Part shown: positions 41,017-49,909 of the stretch, piece by piece
Layout: the number at the start of each line of letters is the position of its first letter
How positions within the stretch are numbered: position 1 is the first letter of the stretch
Made by a program: the position numbers and the translations under genes
Notes under the pieces: generated by a model
Told to the model about the DNA's origin: nothing
The model's input: the letters and a program-made list of their open reading frames with translations, nothing else
Databases searched by the model: none
Origin: Streptomyces sp. 6-11-2
Lineage (GTDB): Bacteria; Actinomycetota; Actinomycetes; Streptomycetales; Streptomycetaceae
Direction: 5' to 3'
Length of the DNA stretch: 64,000 nt
Assembly (NCBI RefSeq): GCF_006540305.1
Contig: NZ_BJOR01000001.1
Location: forward strand, 2,914,001-2,978,000

Positions 41017-42012
41017 ATGAGGAGTTTCCTGACGCCGGTGGCCGGGCTCACCTGCCTGTTCGCCCTGGCCACCACGGGCTGCTCCGCGATGTCCGACGGC
41101 ACCTCGGACGCGGCCCCCAAGGCCCCTGAGTCCAGCACCTCGTACGCCCCGTACGTGAGCGCGACGACGGCCTCGGGCACCGATTCCGCGGGCTCGCCCG
41201 CGACGTACAACCTCGCCTTCGTCATCTCCGGCGGCAGCGGCTGCACACCCGAGTGGGACGGCATGATGGGGCTGGACGACGCCGAGGTGAAGTCCCGGAC
41301 CGGAAAGCTGAGGAAGTCGGGCGCCACGGTGCGCGTCTCCTTCGGCGGGGCCTCCGGCAAGGAGCTGGCGACGACCTGTGAGAACGCCTCCGCGCTGGCG
41401 GACGCGTACGGGAAGGCCCTGGACGCGGCGGGCTCGACCCAGGCCGACTTCGACATCGAGGGCCGTACGCTGACCGACTCGGCCTCCGTCGACCTGCGCT
41501 CGCGGGCGATCGCCCTGCTGCAGAAGCGGCGCCCCGGCCTGGAGGTGTCCTTCACGCTGCCCGTCATGCCGTCCGGGCTGGACTCCCACGGCCTGGCCCT
41601 GCTGGAGTCCGCGAACGTGCACGACGTGCAGGTCTCGACCGTCAACCTCATGACGATGAACTACGCCGAGTCATACACCGGCGACATGGGCGACTACGCC
41701 CTGTCCGCCGCGAAGGCCGCCCACACCCAGCTGAAGAAGGTCTTCGGGTTGTCGAACGCCGCCGCCTGGGAGGGAATGGCGCTCACCTCGATGATCGGCG
41801 CCAACGACATCGCCGGCGAGACCTTCACGCTCGAGGACGCGGCCCAGGTGCGCTCCTTCGCCGAGGAGAAGCGGATCGCCTGGGTCTCGATGTGGTCCAC
41901 CTTCCGCGACCGGCAGTGCGAGAAGGGCGTCCCGTCCCGGGAGGACGCGGCGACGGATTGCAGCGGGGTGAAGCAGAAGCCGGGAGCGTTTGCTCGGGTG
42001 TTGGGCGGATGA
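41017..42012 (+). CDS. Secreted GH18-like (chitinase-fold) protein
   Basis: This 331-aa exported protein, probably a lipoprotein, has a hydrophobic signal ending in ALATTGC (lipobox-like, C22), a Ser/Thr/Ala linker to ~62, and a single catalytic barrel. The GH18 motif appears as ADFDIEG with DFDIE at residues 144-148 (D-x-D-x-E; catalytic Glu148), preceded by VRVSFGGASG and followed by NLMTMNYAES. These features match bacterial GH18 proteins acting on chitin or related amino-sugar polymers, or non-catalytic glycan-binding relatives. ATG 41017 places the signal peptide correctly; no strong RBS precedes it. Confidence 0.85.
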   Translation: MRSFLTPVAGLTCLFALATTGCSAMSDGTSDAAPKAPESSTSYAPYVSATTASGTDSAGSPATYNLAFVISGGSGCTPEWDGMMGLDDAEVKSRTGKLRKSGATVRVSFGGASGKELATTCENASALADAYGKALDAAGSTQADFDIEGRTLTDSASVDLRSRAIALLQKRRPGLEVSFTLPVMPSGLDSHGLALLESANVHDVQVSTVNLMTMNYAESYTGDMGDYALSAAKAAHTQLKKVFGLSNAAAWEGMALTSMIGANDIAGETFTLEDAAQVRSFAEEKRIAWVSMWSTFRDRQCEKGVPSREDAATDCSGVKQKPGAFARVLGG

Positions 42013-42384
42013 GGCGGGGACGGGCGCGCGGGGGCGGGGCGAGCGCTCCTGGAGGCGGGGGGCGGGCGCACGGGGGCGGGCGCGCGGGGACGGGGGCGAG
42101 GGCTCCTGGAGGCGGGGGCGGGCGCCCGAAGGCTGAGGCGGGCTTCACGGCTTCAACAGCCGAGGGGGAGGGCGGCGGCTGAGACGGGCGCCTGGCAATG
42201 TGGCGGGTTTTTCGGGCCAGCCGAGACGGGCGGGCGGCGACTGAGACGAGCGCCCCGCGACGTGGCGGACGCCCGGGGCCGAGGCGGGCCTCACGACTTC
42301 AACAGCCGAGACGGGCGGACAGCGGCTGAGGCAGGCACCCGGCGGCGTGGCGGGCGCCCAGCGGCTGGGCGAGCGGCGGGCGCC
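42013..42384. repeat. GC-rich degenerate tandem repeats, no gene
   Basis: This stretch has no supported gene. It holds two repeat periods: a ~57-bp unit (GAGCGCTCCTGGAGGCGGGG at 42041 and a near copy at 42098), and a ~146-bp unit carrying TTCAACAGCCGAG (42135-42164 area; again at 42281-42310). It separates the convergent GH18-like and composite-domain genes and could act as a transcription barrier. Confidence 0.75.
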
Positions 42385-42831
42385 TCAGCGTCTGCGGTGC
42401 ACCAGGCGCCCCGCGCACACGGTGGCGAGGCAGGCACCGCCGTCGTCGAAGACGGCGAGGTCGGCACGGCCGCCCTCCACCACCGCCGCCGGCCGGGGTC
42501 CGGCGAGGACGGCGACGTCGTTGCGGGCGGCGGCCTCCCGCAGTCCGGGCGCGTCCGCGTGCCCGGCGAGCACGGCCGTCGCGCCGAGCTTGAGGACCGC
42601 GTGGACACGCTCGCGCGGACTCGGCGCGTCCGGCAGCGGCCCGTCGTGGACGCGCGCGGGACCGAGCACGCCCGGCCAACGCCGCACGCGCGCGTGCGGA
42701 AACCGCCGCTCCAGCTCGGCGAGCGTCCCCACGGCCGCGACCCGGGCGCCCTCGACGGCGACCGCACCGCCCTCGACGGGTTCCGCGTCCCAGCCGGCGC
42801 GGAACTCGTCCGCCGCGTGAATCGTCAGCAC
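42385..42831 (-). CDS. Imidazolonepropionase-like composite-domain protein
   Basis: This 148-aa protein matches only the beta-sandwich 'composite' part of amidohydrolases: LTIHAADEFRAG at the start, GGAVAVEGARVAAVGTLAEL, and the closing GGRADLAVFDD and GRLVHRRR. The metal-binding TIM barrel that should lie between is absent, replaced by ~60 residues including ARVHDGPLPDAPSPRERVHAV. It is therefore a stand-alone domain, probably not catalytic. It starts 7 nt after the mqnC stop (GTG 42831) and must be co-transcribed with it, so a role near menaquinone synthesis is possible but unproven. Confidence 0.72.
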   Translation of the reverse strand: MLTIHAADEFRAGWDAEPVEGGAVAVEGARVAAVGTLAELERRFPHARVRRWPGVLGPARVHDGPLPDAPSPRERVHAVLKLGATAVLAGHADAPGLREAAARNDVAVLAGPRPAAVVEGGRADLAVFDDGGACLATVCAGRLVHRRR

Positions 42832-42838
42832 CCGTACC

Positions 42839-44053
42839 TCAGTTGGAGGCGAGCAGCTTCAGCTCGGGGTGGGCCGTCCCACCCGCGATCGCCGTCGACG
42901 AGATGTGCGACATCACGCGGTCGTCGACCGGGTCGTTCGCCGGGTCGTCGTGGACGACGAGGTGCTCGTACGTCGTCGCCCGCTGCGCCGGAACCCGTCC
43001 CGCCTTCCGGATGAGTTCGATGATCTCCATCCGGTTGGAGCGGTGCTTGGCGCCGGCCGACGACACGACGTTCTCCTCGAGCATGATCGAGCCCAGGTCG
43101 TCGGCGCCGTAGTGCAGGGTCAGCTGGCCGACCTCCTTGCCCGTGGTCAGCCAGGAGCCCTGGATGTGCATCACGTTGTCGAGGAAGAGGCGCGCGATCG
43201 CGATCATCCGCAGGTACTCGAAGAGGGTGGCCTGCGTACGGCCCTTCAGGTGGTTGTTCTCCGGCTGGTAGGTGTACGGGATGAACGCCCGGAAGCCGCC
43301 GGTGCGGTCCTGCACGTCACGGATCATCCGCAGGTGCTCGATCCGCTCGGCGTTCGTCTCGCCGGTGCCCATGAGCATCGTCGAGGTGGACTCCACGCCC
43401 AGCCGGTGCGCGGCCTCCATGATCTCCAGCCAGCGCTCACCGGACTCCTTCAGCGGGGCGATGGCCTTGCGCGGCCGCTCCGGCAGCAGCTCGGCACCGG
43501 CGCCGGCGAAGGAGTCCAGGCCGGCCTCGTGGATGCGCGTGATGGCCTCCTCCACCGACACACCCGAGATCCGCGCCATGTGCTCCACCTCGGAGGCACC
43601 CAGCGAGTGGATCACCAGCTGCGGGAAGGCCTCCTTGATGGCGCTGAAGTGCTTCTCGTAGTACTCGACGCCGTAGTCCGGGTGGTGGCCGCCCTGGAAC
43701 ATGATCTGCGTGCCGCCGAGTTCGACGGTCTCGGCGCAGCGCCGCAGGATGTCGTCGAGGTCGCGGGTCCACCCCTTCGCTGTGTCCTTGGGGGCGGCGT
43801 AGAAGGCACAGAACCTGCACGCGGTGACGCACACGTTCGTGTAGTTGATGTTGCGTTCGATGATGTAGGTCGCGATGTGCTCGGTACCCGCGTACTTCCG
43901 GCGGCGCACGGCGTCGGCGGCGGCGCCCAGCGCGTGCAGCGGTGCGTGGCGGTAGAGGTCGAGCGCTTCCTCGGGGGTGATCCGTCCGCCCGCGGCGGCA
44001 CGGTCGAGGACGGCTGTGACATCAGGAGATGTGAGGTCGGCCTTCTCGGTCAC
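42839..44053 (-). CDS. mqnC: Cyclic dehypoxanthinyl futalosine synthase
   Basis: This 404-aa radical SAM enzyme of the futalosine menaquinone pathway cyclises dehypoxanthinyl futalosine to its cyclic form. The [4Fe-4S]-SAM motif CVTACRFC has C75, C79 and C82. The MqnC-specific blocks FQGGHHPDYGVEYYE, SLGASEVEHMA and GAGAELLPERPRKAI are present. Length and collinearity are full. GTG 44053. It leads a two-gene unit with the composite-domain gene. Confidence 0.95.
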   Translation of the reverse strand: MTEKADLTSPDVTAVLDRAAAGGRITPEEALDLYRHAPLHALGAAADAVRRRKYAGTEHIATYIIERNINYTNVCVTACRFCAFYAAPKDTAKGWTRDLDDILRRCAETVELGGTQIMFQGGHHPDYGVEYYEKHFSAIKEAFPQLVIHSLGASEVEHMARISGVSVEEAITRIHEAGLDSFAGAGAELLPERPRKAIAPLKESGERWLEIMEAAHRLGVESTSTMLMGTGETNAERIEHLRMIRDVQDRTGGFRAFIPYTYQPENNHLKGRTQATLFEYLRMIAIARLFLDNVMHIQGSWLTTGKEVGQLTLHYGADDLGSIMLEENVVSSAGAKHRSNRMEIIELIRKAGRVPAQRATTYEHLVVHDDPANDPVDDRVMSHISSTAIAGGTAHPELKLLASN

Positions 44054-44131
44054 CGGCGTCCCTTTCGCAGGATTCGTAAGGGTTGTGGACAGACCGAACC
44101 AGCCTACGTCAGCCGTTTCGCGGTGCTGACC

Positions 44132-44917
44132 TCAGGTTGCGTACGCGCCGATCAGAACTCCCGTGAACGCCCCCGCGATCAGAAACGGCCCGAACGCGAT
44201 GGCCGTCTTGCGGCCGGCGCGCTGTACGACGACGAGCGCGCCGCCGTACAGCGCGCCGAACAGGAAACCGGCGAAGGTGCCCAGCAGGACGACGGGCCAG
44301 CCGTACCAGCCGAGGACGGCGCCCGCCCCGAGGGCCAGCTTCACGTCGCCGAACCCCATCCCGGCGGGGTTGACGAGGAACAGCACGAAGTAGCCGCCGC
44401 CGAGCGCGAGGGCGCCGTACAGCGCGGTCGGCCAGTGGCCGTCGTGTCCGGGAACCAGGGCGGCCAGGCCGAGGAGCGCGAGGGCGGCGCCCGCGAGGGG
44501 CAGGGTCAGCACGTCGGGCAGCCGCCGCACCCGGAAGTCGACCACCGCGAGCAGCACGCCGACCGGCGCGAGCAGCAACCAGACGGCGAGTTCGGGCCGG
44601 CCACCGGTGGCAGCGGCGAGCGCGCCGCAGACGAGAGCGGTGACGGCGGCAGCCGGCAGGGCGCGCGGGCCGTAGGAGGCGCGGTCGCGGACGGGAGTGG
44701 TGGCCGGGGCGTCGGCGGAGGCGGCGGCACACTGCCCGCACCGTCCGCGCCCGATCCAGCCCCGTACCGGATGTCCGCCCGGGCAGCGCTCCCGCCACGA
44801 CTCCCCCGACGGCACGGAGAACCGGTACGCGGCCCGCGGCAGCGACGCGCCCGCCACCGCGCCCCACAGCGCGGCGGCGGCGACCAGCGGCAGACCGGTC
44901 GACGGCACGGTGCTCAT
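44132..44917 (-). CDS. tadV: A24 prepilin peptidase (TadV-like)
   Basis: This 261-aa polytopic membrane protease cleaves Flp prepilins. The two catalytic aspartates are in VVDFRVRRLPD and GMGFGDVKLALG, both canonical for type IV prepilin peptidases. A Cys-rich segment (RCPGGHP.. RGRCGQC) before the membrane core recalls the zinc motif of PilD-type enzymes, although Flp-type peptidases usually lack it. ATG 44917 overlaps the regulator gene by 4 nt, so the two are coupled. It serves the Tad pilus locus at 50-57 kb. Confidence 0.9.
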   Translation of the reverse strand: MSTVPSTGLPLVAAAALWGAVAGASLPRAAYRFSVPSGESWRERCPGGHPVRGWIGRGRCGQCAAASADAPATTPVRDRASYGPRALPAAAVTALVCGALAAATGGRPELAVWLLLAPVGVLLAVVDFRVRRLPDVLTLPLAGAALALLGLAALVPGHDGHWPTALYGALALGGGYFVLFLVNPAGMGFGDVKLALGAGAVLGWYGWPVVLLGTFAGFLFGALYGGALVVVQRAGRKTAIAFGPFLIAGAFTGVLIGAYAT

Positions 44918-47889
44918 CCCGCCGCGGCGACGGCGCTGCGCCAGGCCGGCAGCAGTTCGTCGAGCAGGGCCTCGGTGCGCGGCGGCAGACCGCGGGCGCC
45001 GCCGCGGCCGACGAGGTCGGCGGCGAGCGCCTGGAGGCGGGCGGTGTCACCGGTGGCGTGCGCGGCGCGCAGCAGCTCGTTCCACAGGCGCTCGTCGGCC
45101 GGGGCGGTGCGCAGCGCGGCGTCCAGCGCCTCGATCGCCTTCTCCGCGCGGTCCTTCTCCAGGTGGAAGGAGGACAGGGCGAGCCCGATGTCCGCGACGA
45201 TGAGCGGCAGTTGGGCGTCGACGATCTCGTGGGTGAGCCACCGGTAGCGGCCCTCGGGCCGGTCGGCGAGCAGCGGTCCGCGCACCACCACCAGCGCGTC
45301 GGTGAGCAGCCGGCCGCGTACGGCCCGGCTGTCCGCGCCCTTGCCCTGTGTGGCCTCGTGGTACAGCGAGCGCAGCACGTCCAGGTCGGAGACGACGGAC
45401 TTGGCGAGGGTGAGCCGCCCGGTGTCGTCCGTACCGAGCCTGGGGGTGCCGTCGGGGTCGCTGCCGAGCCAGGAGCGCAGCCGCTCGACGAGCGCGTCCC
45501 GCACGTCGTCGGTGACCCCGCGCGGCCACAGCGCGGAGGACAGCACCCGCGGATGCACGCCCTCCCGGTGCAACAGCAGCAGTGCCAGCGCCTCGTGCAG
45601 CGGCGCGCTGCGTTCGTCGTCCGGGGTGTCGAGGCCGATGATCTCGTACGGGCCCACGAGCCGCGCGTACACCGCCGGCCGCCCCTGCTCGCTGATGTCG
45701 ACGAGGAACGGCGGGGTGGGCGCAGGACCGTCGGGCCCGCTCTCCGGGTCGGCCTCGACGAACAGCTCGACCACCGCCTGCTGTTCGGCCGACGGCAGCA
45801 TCTGGGCGTCGAGTTCGAGCCCGAGCAGTGGAGCGAGCAGCCTGCCCTCGCTGGTGATCTCCATCTCCCAGGCGGCGCCCGGCAGTTCGTCGGACTCGGT
45901 GCCGACGAGGTAGCCGATGCCCAACCGGCTGGCATCGGCGGCGAGTTCGGCGAGCCTACGGGCATCCTCGGCCGAGGGCTGAGCGGCCAGCAGCACCAGG
46001 TGCGGGGCCCAACGAGTGTGCTGGGCGGGCCCGGTGCGGCCGGTGAGCACGGAGTCGTGCCCGGCGGCGCCCAGCGCGCCGCGCCGCTGCCGCGTCTCGG
46101 CCTCCATGGTCTCGAGGAGCGCCTCGATGCCGTCGAGGTGGCGCAGGCGGCTGGGAGCCAGCGGGGTCAGGTCCTGACCGAAGCCGACAAGGGTGACGGT
46201 CATGCGATCCGACCAGCCGTTGGTGGCGAGTTCGGCCGCGACCGAGGCGAACACGGCGGCCCGGTCGGAGGCGCGGCCGCTCAGCGAGACGATGCCGGGC
46301 ACGGCCTCCAGGTTGAGCAGCAGGCGGGAGTCGTCCATGGTGCCGAGGCTGACGAGCCCGGGGTACGGGGCGGCGGTTTCGGTCTCCTCGTACTGCTCGG
46401 CTTCGGCGCGCGCCAGCATCCAGAACGTCTCGTCCTGCCCGGTCCGCCAGGGCGCGGGCGGCTTGCCGGCCGGCTGTGCGAGCTGGAGGTGCAGGTCGCC
46501 TCCGGTGAGCCAGGCGGCGTAGACGACGGGCAGCGGCCGGGACTCGGCGGCGAGGGCGGCGGCGAGGGCGCGCAGGGACCGGTCGAGCCGCCGTACGCCC
46601 TCGGGGTCGGCGCCCACCAGCAGCGCGTCCTGGACGTCCAGCGCGTCCCCGGTCGGCGTCGGCGGCTCCATGCCGCGCCGCCCGCCGACGGCACCGAGCG
46701 CCGACTGCCACAGCGCCTGCCGGCGCCGGTGACCGAGTGCGCCGAGGAGACCGGCGGCGAGGAGCGGGGCGCCGAGGAGGGCTTCGGGCAGTCCGAAGGA
46801 ACGCCCGGAGGAGGCGGGGGTGGCGGCGGTGGCGCCGTCGCCGGCGGGCCGCTGCCGGTCCTGCTCGGCGTCGGGGGCGGGCCGCTGGGCGGGTACGGAG
46901 GCGTGGGAGCCACCGCCCTGTTGATGGCCGCCGCCCTGCGCGTGGTCGCCTCCGCCCTGGGCGTGGTCGCCGGTCCTGGCGTAGTCGTGGATCTGCTGCC
47001 GCACCTGCTCGGAGACGTCCGGCGCGCCGTCGGGCATCTCGACGAGCTCACCGCCGTGCGCGTCCGCGGGCATCTCCATGATCCAGCCGGGCCGGATGAG
47101 GCTGGCCTCGGACAGCCGGGAGCCGTCGGGCTGGACCCGGTCCTTGTTGAGTTGGTAGATCTCCTTGTACCGGCGCCCGTCGCCGAGGTGCCGCTGGGCG
47201 ATCTCCCAGAGCGAGTCGTGGTGGCGTCCCTCGGGCGGCTGGATCCGGTAGTACTTCGTGTCGCCCTGCTTGGCCTCCGCCTGCGCGGCGGCACTCGCGG
47301 CCTGCTCGGCGACGGCCGCCGCGGTGTTCGCGGCCTGCTCCCGCTGCTGCCCGAACAGCCCGCCCGGCGTCTGCTGCGCGGCGGCGACGGTCCCCTTCTG
47401 GTTTCCCTCCAGGCCGTGCCCGAGCTGCGACAGCCCCGGCGTGAGGCTGGCGGCCGTGGCCCCGACGAGCAGCAGCGCGGCGACGAGTTGCCGCGCGAGA
47501 AGCTGGCTGGGGCCGGCGCCGGGAACCCGCCCCGGCACCCCGACACCGGACAGCGCGGCCTTCATCTCCACGAGCACACAGGCGGTGAACTGCGCCCAGG
47601 CGAGCCAGACGACGACCGTCAGGATGCTCAGGAAGGTCTGGACGGTGATCTCCTGCTGGAGCCAGTCCAGGCTCGGCACGCCGTGCGGGAGCGGCCACCC
47701 GAACTGCACGGCCAGCGCCAGCGGTACGCCGACGAGCAGGACGAGCAGGGCCAGGAAGGCGAGAAACGCCTTCACGAAGTCCCCGACCGTACGCCGCCGC
47801 ACCCGCACCGGCTGGGGCGTCCGGTTCCTCGGGGCCGTCGAGCCTCCCGTCGGGCTTCCCGTCGAGCTTGAACTACGGCGTCGCGGCAT
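44914..47889 (-). CDS. Membrane-anchored LysM/BTAD-domain regulator
   Basis: This 991-aa protein has an Arg-rich N-terminus, helices at ~37-62 and ~83-107, and another near 135-150, then a LysM-like segment (~210-280; HDSLWEIAQRHLGDGRRYKEIYQLN). After a low-complexity stretch and a long conserved middle region comes a SARP/AfsR-like end with a winged-helix-like part (LVGPYEIIGLD .. LHEALALLLLHREGVHPRVL) and a bacterial transcriptional activator domain, helical, TPR-like (LALSSFHLEKDRAEKAIEAL). It may link wall state to pilus gene expression. ATG 47889; the stop overlaps the prepilin peptidase start. Confidence 0.8.
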   Translation of the reverse strand: MPRRRSSSSTGSPTGGSTAPRNRTPQPVRVRRRTVGDFVKAFLAFLALLVLLVGVPLALAVQFGWPLPHGVPSLDWLQQEITVQTFLSILTVVVWLAWAQFTACVLVEMKAALSGVGVPGRVPGAGPSQLLARQLVAALLLVGATAASLTPGLSQLGHGLEGNQKGTVAAAQQTPGGLFGQQREQAANTAAAVAEQAASAAAQAEAKQGDTKYYRIQPPEGRHHDSLWEIAQRHLGDGRRYKEIYQLNKDRVQPDGSRLSEASLIRPGWIMEMPADAHGGELVEMPDGAPDVSEQVRQQIHDYARTGDHAQGGGDHAQGGGHQQGGGSHASVPAQRPAPDAEQDRQRPAGDGATAATPASSGRSFGLPEALLGAPLLAAGLLGALGHRRRQALWQSALGAVGGRRGMEPPTPTGDALDVQDALLVGADPEGVRRLDRSLRALAAALAAESRPLPVVYAAWLTGGDLHLQLAQPAGKPPAPWRTGQDETFWMLARAEAEQYEETETAAPYPGLVSLGTMDDSRLLLNLEAVPGIVSLSGRASDRAAVFASVAAELATNGWSDRMTVTLVGFGQDLTPLAPSRLRHLDGIEALLETMEAETRQRRGALGAAGHDSVLTGRTGPAQHTRWAPHLVLLAAQPSAEDARRLAELAADASRLGIGYLVGTESDELPGAAWEMEITSEGRLLAPLLGLELDAQMLPSAEQQAVVELFVEADPESGPDGPAPTPPFLVDISEQGRPAVYARLVGPYEIIGLDTPDDERSAPLHEALALLLLHREGVHPRVLSSALWPRGVTDDVRDALVERLRSWLGSDPDGTPRLGTDDTGRLTLAKSVVSDLDVLRSLYHEATQGKGADSRAVRGRLLTDALVVVRGPLLADRPEGRYRWLTHEIVDAQLPLIVADIGLALSSFHLEKDRAEKAIEALDAALRTAPADERLWNELLRAAHATGDTARLQALAADLVGRGGARGLPPRTEALLDELLPAWRSAVAAAG

Positions 47890-48139
47890 GGCGGGTGTCC
47901 TGATGGTGTGTGAAGTGGGTGCGGTAAATGGGGCGTACTGAGCCTACAGAGATCCTATTGACGGGGGCGACACAGCTTCCGCCCCTCAACCCCGGACGCC
48001 CCCACGCCGTTCACAACAACCACGCCGTACCTCTCGACTTCCCCCACAATCCCCCGCCGAGCACCCAAATCCTCTCCTGTCGCCCCTGATAGCTTCGTTG
48101 TCCGCTGCACACGTCGTCGTCCTCCGGGGGAGATCCACC

Positions 48140-48781
48140 GTGGCCCGCCGCGCCCTACCCGTAACCGCCAGCGCACTCACCGCCATCGCGACCCTCACGC
48201 TGACCGCGTGCGGCGGGGGCGGGGACGCCAAGTCCGATGACATCAAGGGGGCAGACACGGGGGCGGCTACGCCTACGGTTTCGGCGTCCTCAGCCGCTGA
48301 CGCACAGCGTCCCGAGGTCACCATCCCGAGCAGCTTCCGGCTGACCTTCGCGAACTGGAGGAGCAGCGACCCCGACGAGCAGGCCGTCCTGAACGACGGC
48401 AAGGAGCAGCTGCGGGCCGGTTACGCAGCGATCATCGCGAACAACCCGGACAGCGAGGCCCTCGCCTTCTACGACACCAAGGCGGGCCTCTCCCAGGACC
48501 GTGAGTGGATCAAGTCGTACACGGGCAAGAACGTCACCGTCATCGGGGCGCTCCCCGTGTTCGACCCCAAGGTCGCGCTCTTCGCGAAGAACACGAAGGC
48601 CCAGCTCGCCTACTGCACGGACGAGAGCAACGCCCGTACGAAGAACCGGGAGACGGGCAAGGTCGTGGGCAATCCGGCAGGCATGGACCCCAAGGTCGCC
48701 TACACCGTCACCATGCAGAAGGACGGACAGGGTGTGTGGCAGACCGTGTCCACCACCTCGAAGAGGGGCGGCTGCTCCTGA
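48140..48781 (+). CDS. Lipoprotein of the paralogous Tad-flanking module (copy 1)
   Basis: This 213-aa protein has a lipobox LTAC at residues 21-24 (lipid-modified C24), a short Ser/Ala linker, then a ~150-residue exported domain with signature IPSSFRLTFANW, SEALAFYDTKAG and LPVFDPKVALFAKN, and two cysteines (LAYCTDES and the final GGCS) that could form a disulfide. It is clearly homologous to 57963-58619. The start is GTG 48140 with GGGGGAG upstream. The next gene begins at the last base of its stop (TGATG), so the two are coupled. No family name is recognised. Confidence 0.8.
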   Translation: MARRALPVTASALTAIATLTLTACGGGGDAKSDDIKGADTGAATPTVSASSAADAQRPEVTIPSSFRLTFANWRSSDPDEQAVLNDGKEQLRAGYAAIIANNPDSEALAFYDTKAGLSQDREWIKSYTGKNVTVIGALPVFDPKVALFAKNTKAQLAYCTDESNARTKNRETGKVVGNPAGMDPKVAYTVTMQKDGQGVWQTVSTTSKRGGCS

Positions 48782-49860
48782 TGTCGCGGCCCACCGGCAT
48801 CGTGGCCGTGGCTCTCGCATCGGCCGTGGCGGTCACCCTCTCCACCACGTCGGCTCACGCCTTCGGCGAAGGCAACACCAAGAACAACGGCAAGAGCAGC
48901 GCCAAAGGGAACGCCGGTGGCGACGGAAGCCTTTCGGCCTCCGTCTCCAATATCCGGATCACTTACGTGAGCGGCGGAAACGGCAGGGGCAAGCAGGGCA
49001 ACCTCGGTACCGTGGACCCCAACTGGAAGCCCCCCGCCTGCTGGTACGAACCGGCCTTCACCCCGGCCGGACTCAAGAAGTTCGTGGACACGGACGGCGG
49101 GGGCGACGTCGGCATCCACGAATCATGGTTCGGCAAGGAACTGTGGACGGACCACTACCGCGACGGCAAACCCGCGGACAACTTCGACCTCCACTCACCG
49201 ACCAACAGCAGCGCCGACGGCTACAAGGACTACAACCTCGACCAAAAGGGCTACTTCTGGCGCGGCGTCGCACCCGACCCCGCCGACCCGGCCTCCTGGG
49301 ACTGCGGCCGCGTCATGTTCTGGGTCGACGCGGGCAGACTCCCGAACGACCCGAACACCCCCACCCCCAAGACACTCGCCGAGTACGCCTACAACAAGGT
49401 CAAGGTCCCCGAGACGGAGATCGAGCTCAAACCGCAGGCGAAGTCCACGGTGAATCTCCCGACCTGGGCCTGGCTGGACAAGGGCACCTTCAAAGAGGTC
49501 AAGGTCAGGGCCGACCTCCCGAACACCGGCCTGTGGGCCGAGACCACGGCCAAGCCAGTAGCCCTCCACCTCAACCCGGGCACGGAGGACGCCGAGACCT
49601 ACCCGTCCTCCGGCGACTGCACGATCAACGACGACGGCTCGATCGGCACCCCGTACGCGAAGGGCAACGCGGACAAGACCCCGCCGTGCGGCATCAGGTA
49701 CCTCCGCGCCACGAACGGACAGCCGTACCGCCTCAAGGCATCGATCACCTGGCAGATCACCTGGCAAGGCACCGGCGGCGCCAAGGGCGACCTCCCCGAC
49801 GGCACCTTCGAGACGACCCAGGACATGAACGTCCAGGAAATCCAGTCGATCAACCGCTGA
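48781..49860 (+). CDS. Secreted four-cysteine protein of the Tad-flanking module (copy 1)
   Basis: This 359-aa protein has a Sec signal peptide (1-28, ending TSAHAF), a Gly/Asn/Ser-rich linker and a conserved domain. The recurrent blocks, shared with 58607-59650, are PPACWYEP, KDYNLDQKGYFWRG, LPTWAWLD, TAKPVALHLNPG, DAETYPSSGDCTINDDGSIG, PPCGIRYLR and a closing VQEIQSINR. Four cysteines are at equal places in both copies. The function is unknown; co-transcription with a lipoprotein and location beside the pilus operon suggest a surface complex. Confidence 0.8.
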   Translation: MSRPTGIVAVALASAVAVTLSTTSAHAFGEGNTKNNGKSSAKGNAGGDGSLSASVSNIRITYVSGGNGRGKQGNLGTVDPNWKPPACWYEPAFTPAGLKKFVDTDGGGDVGIHESWFGKELWTDHYRDGKPADNFDLHSPTNSSADGYKDYNLDQKGYFWRGVAPDPADPASWDCGRVMFWVDAGRLPNDPNTPTPKTLAEYAYNKVKVPETEIELKPQAKSTVNLPTWAWLDKGTFKEVKVRADLPNTGLWAETTAKPVALHLNPGTEDAETYPSSGDCTINDDGSIGTPYAKGNADKTPPCGIRYLRATNGQPYRLKASITWQITWQGTGGAKGDLPDGTFETTQDMNVQEIQSINR

Positions 49861-49909
49861 GACGGGCCCGGCCGCAGCCTTCGCCATCTTCCTCGACTCC
49901 CTCACATCG

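Noticed and set aside
42013..42384. CRISPR or origin-like repeats
   Set aside because: Degenerate GC-rich units with no spacer pattern and no DnaA-box-like words.
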